From assembly GCA_947498785.1 (NCBI GenBank), contig CANMLS010000043.1, positions 1-36,816 on the forward strand: a stretch of DNA of 36,816 nucleotides, read 5' to 3'. Shown piece by piece: positions 33,181 to 36,816 of this stretch. The DNA is from an uncultured Aquimarina sp. (GTDB taxonomy: Bacteria > Bacteroidota > Bacteroidia > Flavobacteriales > Flavobacteriaceae). Numbering within the stretch: the first letter of the stretch is position 1; every line of letters starts with the position of its first letter. The notes under the pieces are model-generated. The model was not told where the DNA came from, ran no database searches, and saw nothing but the letters and a program-made list of their open reading frames with translations. The translations under genes and the position numbers were made by a program.

Positions 33181-35568
33181 ATGAGAAAGTTCGACTCTTT
33201 ATTTACGTTTCTCCTTATCATTATTTCATTAGTCTACACATTTTACAGCAGTAAATCACAACGAATAACCGATCTAGAGACTCCAAAGCAAGAGTTTTCA
33301 ACACTTCGTGCTTTAGAACATGTAAAAAACATTGCTAAAGAATGCCATTATCTCGGTAGTACAGCTCATGAAGAAACTAAAATTTATATTATTAATGAGT
33401 TAAAGAAAATGGGGTTACAGCCAGAAGTTCAGAAAGGAACTTCTGTTTCTAAAACTGGTACAATAAGTACCCCTCAAAACATTATTGCCAGAATTAAAGG
33501 AAGTAATAACACCAAATCTTTAGTCTTAATGTCTCATTATGATAGCTCACCACACTCCTCTTACGGTGCTAGTGATGCTGGTAGTGGTGTTGCAACAATT
33601 TTAGAAGGAATAAGAGCGTATTTAGCAACAAACAAAGTCCCAAAAAATGATATTATTATCTGTATAACCGATGGAGAAGAGCTGGGACTTAATGGCGCTG
33701 ATCTTTTTATTAAAAAACACCCATTTGCAGAAAACGTTGGACTTGCACTTAATTTTGAAGCTAGAGGAAGTGGAGGAAATTCTTATATGCTTATAGAGAC
33801 TAATGGAAAAAATGGGAAAATGATTAACGAGTTTTCTAAAGCAGGAACATCATACCCCGTAACCAATTCTTTGGCGTACAGTATTTATAAAATGCTCCCT
33901 AACGATACAGATCTTACAGTATTTAGAGAACAAGGAAATATTGAAGGGTTTAATTTTGCTTTTATTGATGATCATTTTAATTATCACACTGCTAATGATA
34001 TCTGGCAAAATCTTGATCAAAACACCTTACAACATCAAGGAAGTTACTTAATACCATTACTTTCTTATTTTTCTGAAGTGGATTTAACAAATCTAAAATC
34101 AGATCGTGATTATATCTATTTTAATGCACCCGTTTTTAATCTTATTACATATCCTTTTAGTTGGATATTTGTGCTTCTTGGCATAGCCTTTCTTTTATTT
34201 ATAGGATTAATTTTCTATGGTAAGATTAAGTATCGAATTGATTTTCCAGTAGTTTTCAAAGGCTTTGGTTTATTTCTTTTAGTATTGAGTTTTACAGGGC
34301 TCTTATCTTTTGGTATGTGGCAACTAATTAAACTTATTTATCCTCAATATGGAGAAATTCAACATGGGTTTACCTACAATGGATATACTTACATTTCTGC
34401 TTTTGTCTTATTTGCGGTAGCCCTTTGTTTTAAAGTATATGCCAAATTTAAAAACCCTGCAAAAACACCAAGTCTAATGATTGCCCCTTTATTTATATGG
34501 TTCTTGATTTCTGCCTTGTCAGCTGTATATCTTAAGGGAGCTAGTTATTTTGTAATAATTGTATTCTTTGGACTAATTTCATTATTTATTCTCATTCGCC
34601 AAAAAAAATCAAATCCATTTTTAATGGTAGCATTGGCACTCCCTTCTATTTTTATTTTATCTCCCTTTATAGCTGCTTTTCCTGTTGCTTTAGGCCTTAA
34701 GATCATTTTTGTTTCTTCAATTTTAACAGTGCTTTTGTTTGGGGCATTATTGCCTGTTTTTTCTTTTTATAAAAGAAAAAATCTACTAGGAAACCTTGCC
34801 CTGTTGCTCACATTTGTTTTCTTGCTCATTGCACATTTTAAATCTGATTTTACAGAAAAACGTCAAAAACCAAACAGCTTGGTTTATATTCTGGATTCTA
34901 ATCAAAATCAAGCAGTATGGGCTTCTTATGATAACATCCTTGATTCTTGGACTGAGAATTATATTAACCCTGAAGAAAATATTGCAGAAACCTATAACAC
35001 AAATACTTTACAAAGTAAATATGGCAAACCTTTTATCTATGCTAATCAAGCACCATTAAAAAAGATACCAGAACCAAGATTAGATATTAGCAAAGATACC
35101 ATCATTGGAAATCTGAGATATATAGATTTATGTATCGCTCCTCAAAGAGACATCCATAGGATCGATTTGTATACCAAAACACTATTTAATTTTAACTCCT
35201 TACATATTGATAGCGAAACTGCCTTGGATTTTGACTATTCTGATAACAATACCTATAATGCTTTTACCAAAAGATGGAATAAAAACTTGCTTACTTATTA
35301 TATCAACAAAAATAAACCATTAGAGCTTCAAATGAGTTTTCATAAAGATTCATTGCCAGAATTTATCTTATATGAATCTTCATATGATCTTCTTAGAAAT
35401 GAACATTTCTCTGTACCCGAAAGAGAAAAGAAAATGATGCCTAAACCTTTTATTTTAAATGATGCTGTAGTCGTCAAAAAAAGTTTTGCAATAGAAAAAT
35501 ATCAAGAAATAAAAGTGGATACTTTACATAAAATAGACACTAAATATATAGAGAAAACACACCTCTAG
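33181..35568 (+). CDS. Membrane M28-family zinc aminopeptidase (795 aa)
   Basis: After an N-terminal transmembrane helix (residues 5-22) comes an M28 catalytic domain: His119 in MSHYDSSPHSS, Asp132 in GASDAGSG, Glu166/Glu167 in TDGEELGL, Glu193 in NFEARGSGG and His269 in HFNYHTANDIW. These are the expected ligands of two zinc ions plus the catalytic glutamate. Residues from about 318 to 560 form about eight transmembrane helices, and a C-terminal soluble domain follows. The layout resembles membrane M28 proteins such as ERMP1/Pff1 in eukaryotes and matches flavobacterial homologues. The catalytic domain should face the periplasm. It probably releases N-terminal residues from peptides; its substrate is unknown. 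It stands alone. Confidence 0.93.
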   Translation: MRKFDSLFTFLLIIISLVYTFYSSKSQRITDLETPKQEFSTLRALEHVKNIAKECHYLGSTAHEETKIYIINELKKMGLQPEVQKGTSVSKTGTISTPQNIIARIKGSNNTKSLVLMSHYDSSPHSSYGASDAGSGVATILEGIRAYLATNKVPKNDIIICITDGEELGLNGADLFIKKHPFAENVGLALNFEARGSGGNSYMLIETNGKNGKMINEFSKAGTSYPVTNSLAYSIYKMLPNDTDLTVFREQGNIEGFNFAFIDDHFNYHTANDIWQNLDQNTLQHQGSYLIPLLSYFSEVDLTNLKSDRDYIYFNAPVFNLITYPFSWIFVLLGIAFLLFIGLIFYGKIKYRIDFPVVFKGFGLFLLVLSFTGLLSFGMWQLIKLIYPQYGEIQHGFTYNGYTYISAFVLFAVALCFKVYAKFKNPAKTPSLMIAPLFIWFLISALSAVYLKGASYFVIIVFFGLISLFILIRQKKSNPFLMVALALPSIFILSPFIAAFPVALGLKIIFVSSILTVLLFGALLPVFSFYKRKNLLGNLALLLTFVFLLIAHFKSDFTEKRQKPNSLVYILDSNQNQAVWASYDNILDSWTENYINPEENIAETYNTNTLQSKYGKPFIYANQAPLKKIPEPRLDISKDTIIGNLRYIDLCIAPQRDIHRIDLYTKTLFNFNSLHIDSETALDFDYSDNNTYNAFTKRWNKNLLTYYINKNKPLELQMSFHKDSLPEFILYESSYDLLRNEHFSVPEREKKMMPKPFILNDAVVVKKSFAIEKYQEIKVDTLHKIDTKYIEKTHL

Positions 35569-35739
35569 AATATATAAATAATTGATAAATTAAGTCTTAA
35601 ATAGCAAAGACCTAATATTCTTTTACCTACTAATTAGAACTCTATGTATTTTAGTCATATCACACGTATTACATCTGGCATTCTAAAGTGTTTTTAGCAT
35701 AGAAAACACACATAGTTTACACTTATTAAATTTTCAAAA

Positions 35740-36195
35740 ATGAATAAAGTAAAGATTATATACTTCACACTATTAATTGCACTAACCATTATAATTGGTT
35801 GTAATGGAAATAATCAAATGGATATAAATTCTAAAATTAATGAAATATCTTTTTTGGAGTCATCTGTTTCTGCTAGAAAGTTTATAGAAACAAATGAATT
35901 CATAGATGTAGATATACATAAAAGTAAGCCTTCTACAGCATCAATGTCAGACAATGATATAGCAAAATTAAAAGCAGCTGTATATAGATTTTATAAAACC
36001 GTAAAAGTTGAAAATGGTCAATATAACACTTCACTAATTTCTGCAAGACAGATTAAAACATCTACTTCATTATATGAATCCTTATATGAAAATTTGTTAG
36101 AGATGAATAGAAATATAGAAACACTCTCTAAAAACAAAGAAGAAGTTGAAATCCCTGAAATCACAGATACATATCTTGAATCTTTACTAGATTAA
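35740..36195 (+). CDS. Small putative lipoprotein, unknown function (151 aa)
   Basis: The signal peptide ends in IALTIIIGC with Cys21 as the lipidated residue. The mature part is mostly helical and polar (AKLKAAVYRFYKTVKVENG, LYESLYENLLEMNRNIETLS) with an acidic end (EVEIPEITDTYLESLLD). I recognise no family. It lies next to the IS4-type element, whose transposase ends 181 bp downstream on the opposite strand. The stop codon is close to a possible IS end, so a slight truncation of the C-terminus cannot be excluded, though the acidic ending looks natural. Confidence 0.72.
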   Translation: MNKVKIIYFTLLIALTIIIGCNGNNQMDINSKINEISFLESSVSARKFIETNEFIDVDIHKSKPSTASMSDNDIAKLKAAVYRFYKTVKVENGQYNTSLISARQIKTSTSLYESLYENLLEMNRNIETLSKNKEEVEIPEITDTYLESLLD

Positions 36196-36376
36196 ACCCG
36201 CATTATGCATTAAAAAATCTATTACATCTTTGAACTACTGCAAATACTGGCGCTTCACTATATTTTTTAATTTCACCATAACGGTGCTATGCAGAAATTA
36301 AGAAAACATCAGTATTTATGGTATTTCAAAGCTTCATCACGAAGTTCTAATACATAAAACGGGCAATGTCGTTAAG
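36196..36376. mobile_element. Probable non-coding end of the IS4-family element
   Basis: This 181-bp stretch lies between the lipoprotein stop and the transposase stop and holds no gene. It likely contains the IS end, but the terminal inverted repeat cannot be defined because the other end is outside the window. Confidence 0.4.
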
Positions 36377-36816
36377 TTAAGGTTTATAGCACATAAAATT
36401 AGCTGGTTTTCCTGCATAGCGTTTTATTCTTGGGTTTGATCTATTAGGCCTATACCTTTCTACTTGTTTTATTAATGCTATGGCATAAAGCTGTAACTGA
36501 TTATTAATTTTATTAAAGTTGTGCGATATTGTATTAATGACTTTTTTTATTTTTCGGTAGGCTTGTGTCCGATTAATTTGATATGTTTTCTTTCTAACTT
36601 TATTTATTGTTTTTACCCCTTTTTGGCTCATTTGGTTGCTTAGTATTGTGGCAAGATTTGCTCTCATAATCATCCTATGAAAATCTTGCTGAACAACAAT
36701 GTGACTTTTTCCGCTTAAGTTTTCTAATTCTGCCCTTATTTTGAGGTGTTTAAAAGATTCTTCCACAGGCCATCTTTTTTGATATAGTTTACATATTTCG
36801 GTGTATTTGTGTTCTC
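36377..36816 (-). CDS. IS4-family transposase, partial (N-terminus beyond the right edge)
   Basis: The minus strand is open to the window edge, giving about 145 residues of the C-terminal part. It contains the full IS4 signature Y-x2-R-x3-E-x6-K as YQKRWPVEESFKHLK (36740-36784), which includes the catalytic glutamate of the DDE nuclease, followed by ELENLSGKSHIVVQQDFH, typical of the family. The end is basic (RYRPNRSNPRIKRYAGKP), and the stop is at 36377. There is no frameshift in the visible part, so the element may be intact. A GTG at 36766 is only an internal codon, not the start. Confidence 0.92.
   Translation of the reverse strand, partial: EHKYTEICKLYQKRWPVEESFKHLKIRAELENLSGKSHIVVQQDFHRMIMRANLATILSNQMSQKGVKTINKVRKKTYQINRTQAYRKIKKVINTISHNFNKINNQLQLYAIALIKQVERYRPNRSNPRIKRYAGKPANFMCYKP

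Overview
The window looks like chromosome of a marine-type Bacteroidota, most likely Flavobacteriaceae (Aquimarina-like; this is inference). The basis is AT-rich DNA, A-rich leaders without Shine-Dalgarno sequences, several candidate TAnnTTTG -7 elements, a type IX secretion (T9SS) sorting domain, an adjacent DUF1800/DUF1501 pair, and YD/RHS proteins of the kind common in this family. No rRNA, tRNA or CRISPR array was seen.

Left third (1-11724, minus strand): one apparent operon, read from right to left. It encodes a trimer-like 'tail fibre' surface protein, an OmpH/Skp chaperone, a four-helix-bundle (S23/Avd-like) protein, a small lipoprotein, a 1739-residue SpvB-like/YD protein and an RHS-core protein that runs off the left edge. 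The first pair overlaps by 4 bp and the last pair is 7 bp apart. The three other spacers consist largely of degenerate words of the type GAAGTC / GATGACCGA / TATCTGA. A further block of the same words lies in frame inside the start of the giant gene. This repeat family and the split SpvB/RHS layout are the most unusual things in the window.

11725-12728 is a gene-free kilobase with several palindromes, including a 116-bp element with 29-bp inverted arms.

Middle (12729-24186): an aminotransferase class V gene, mfd (transcription-repair coupling), a small unknown gene, an XRE regulator with a membrane domain followed by a secreted serine hydrolase, a bidirectional terminator, then on the minus strand an NHL/SMP-30 lipoprotein, a membrane AraC regulator, yraN and an S66 LD-carboxypeptidase.

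Right third (24294-36816): a DUF1800-DUF1501 operon whose second product carries both a Tat motif and a T9SS tail, metG, an unknown exported protein followed by a histone-deacetylase-like gene, a zinc-ribbon gene, a CBS-pair protein, a membrane M28 aminopeptidase, a small lipoprotein, and the 3' end of an IS4-family transposase cut by the right edge. Apart from the Rhs locus and the IS fragment this is ordinary core genome.
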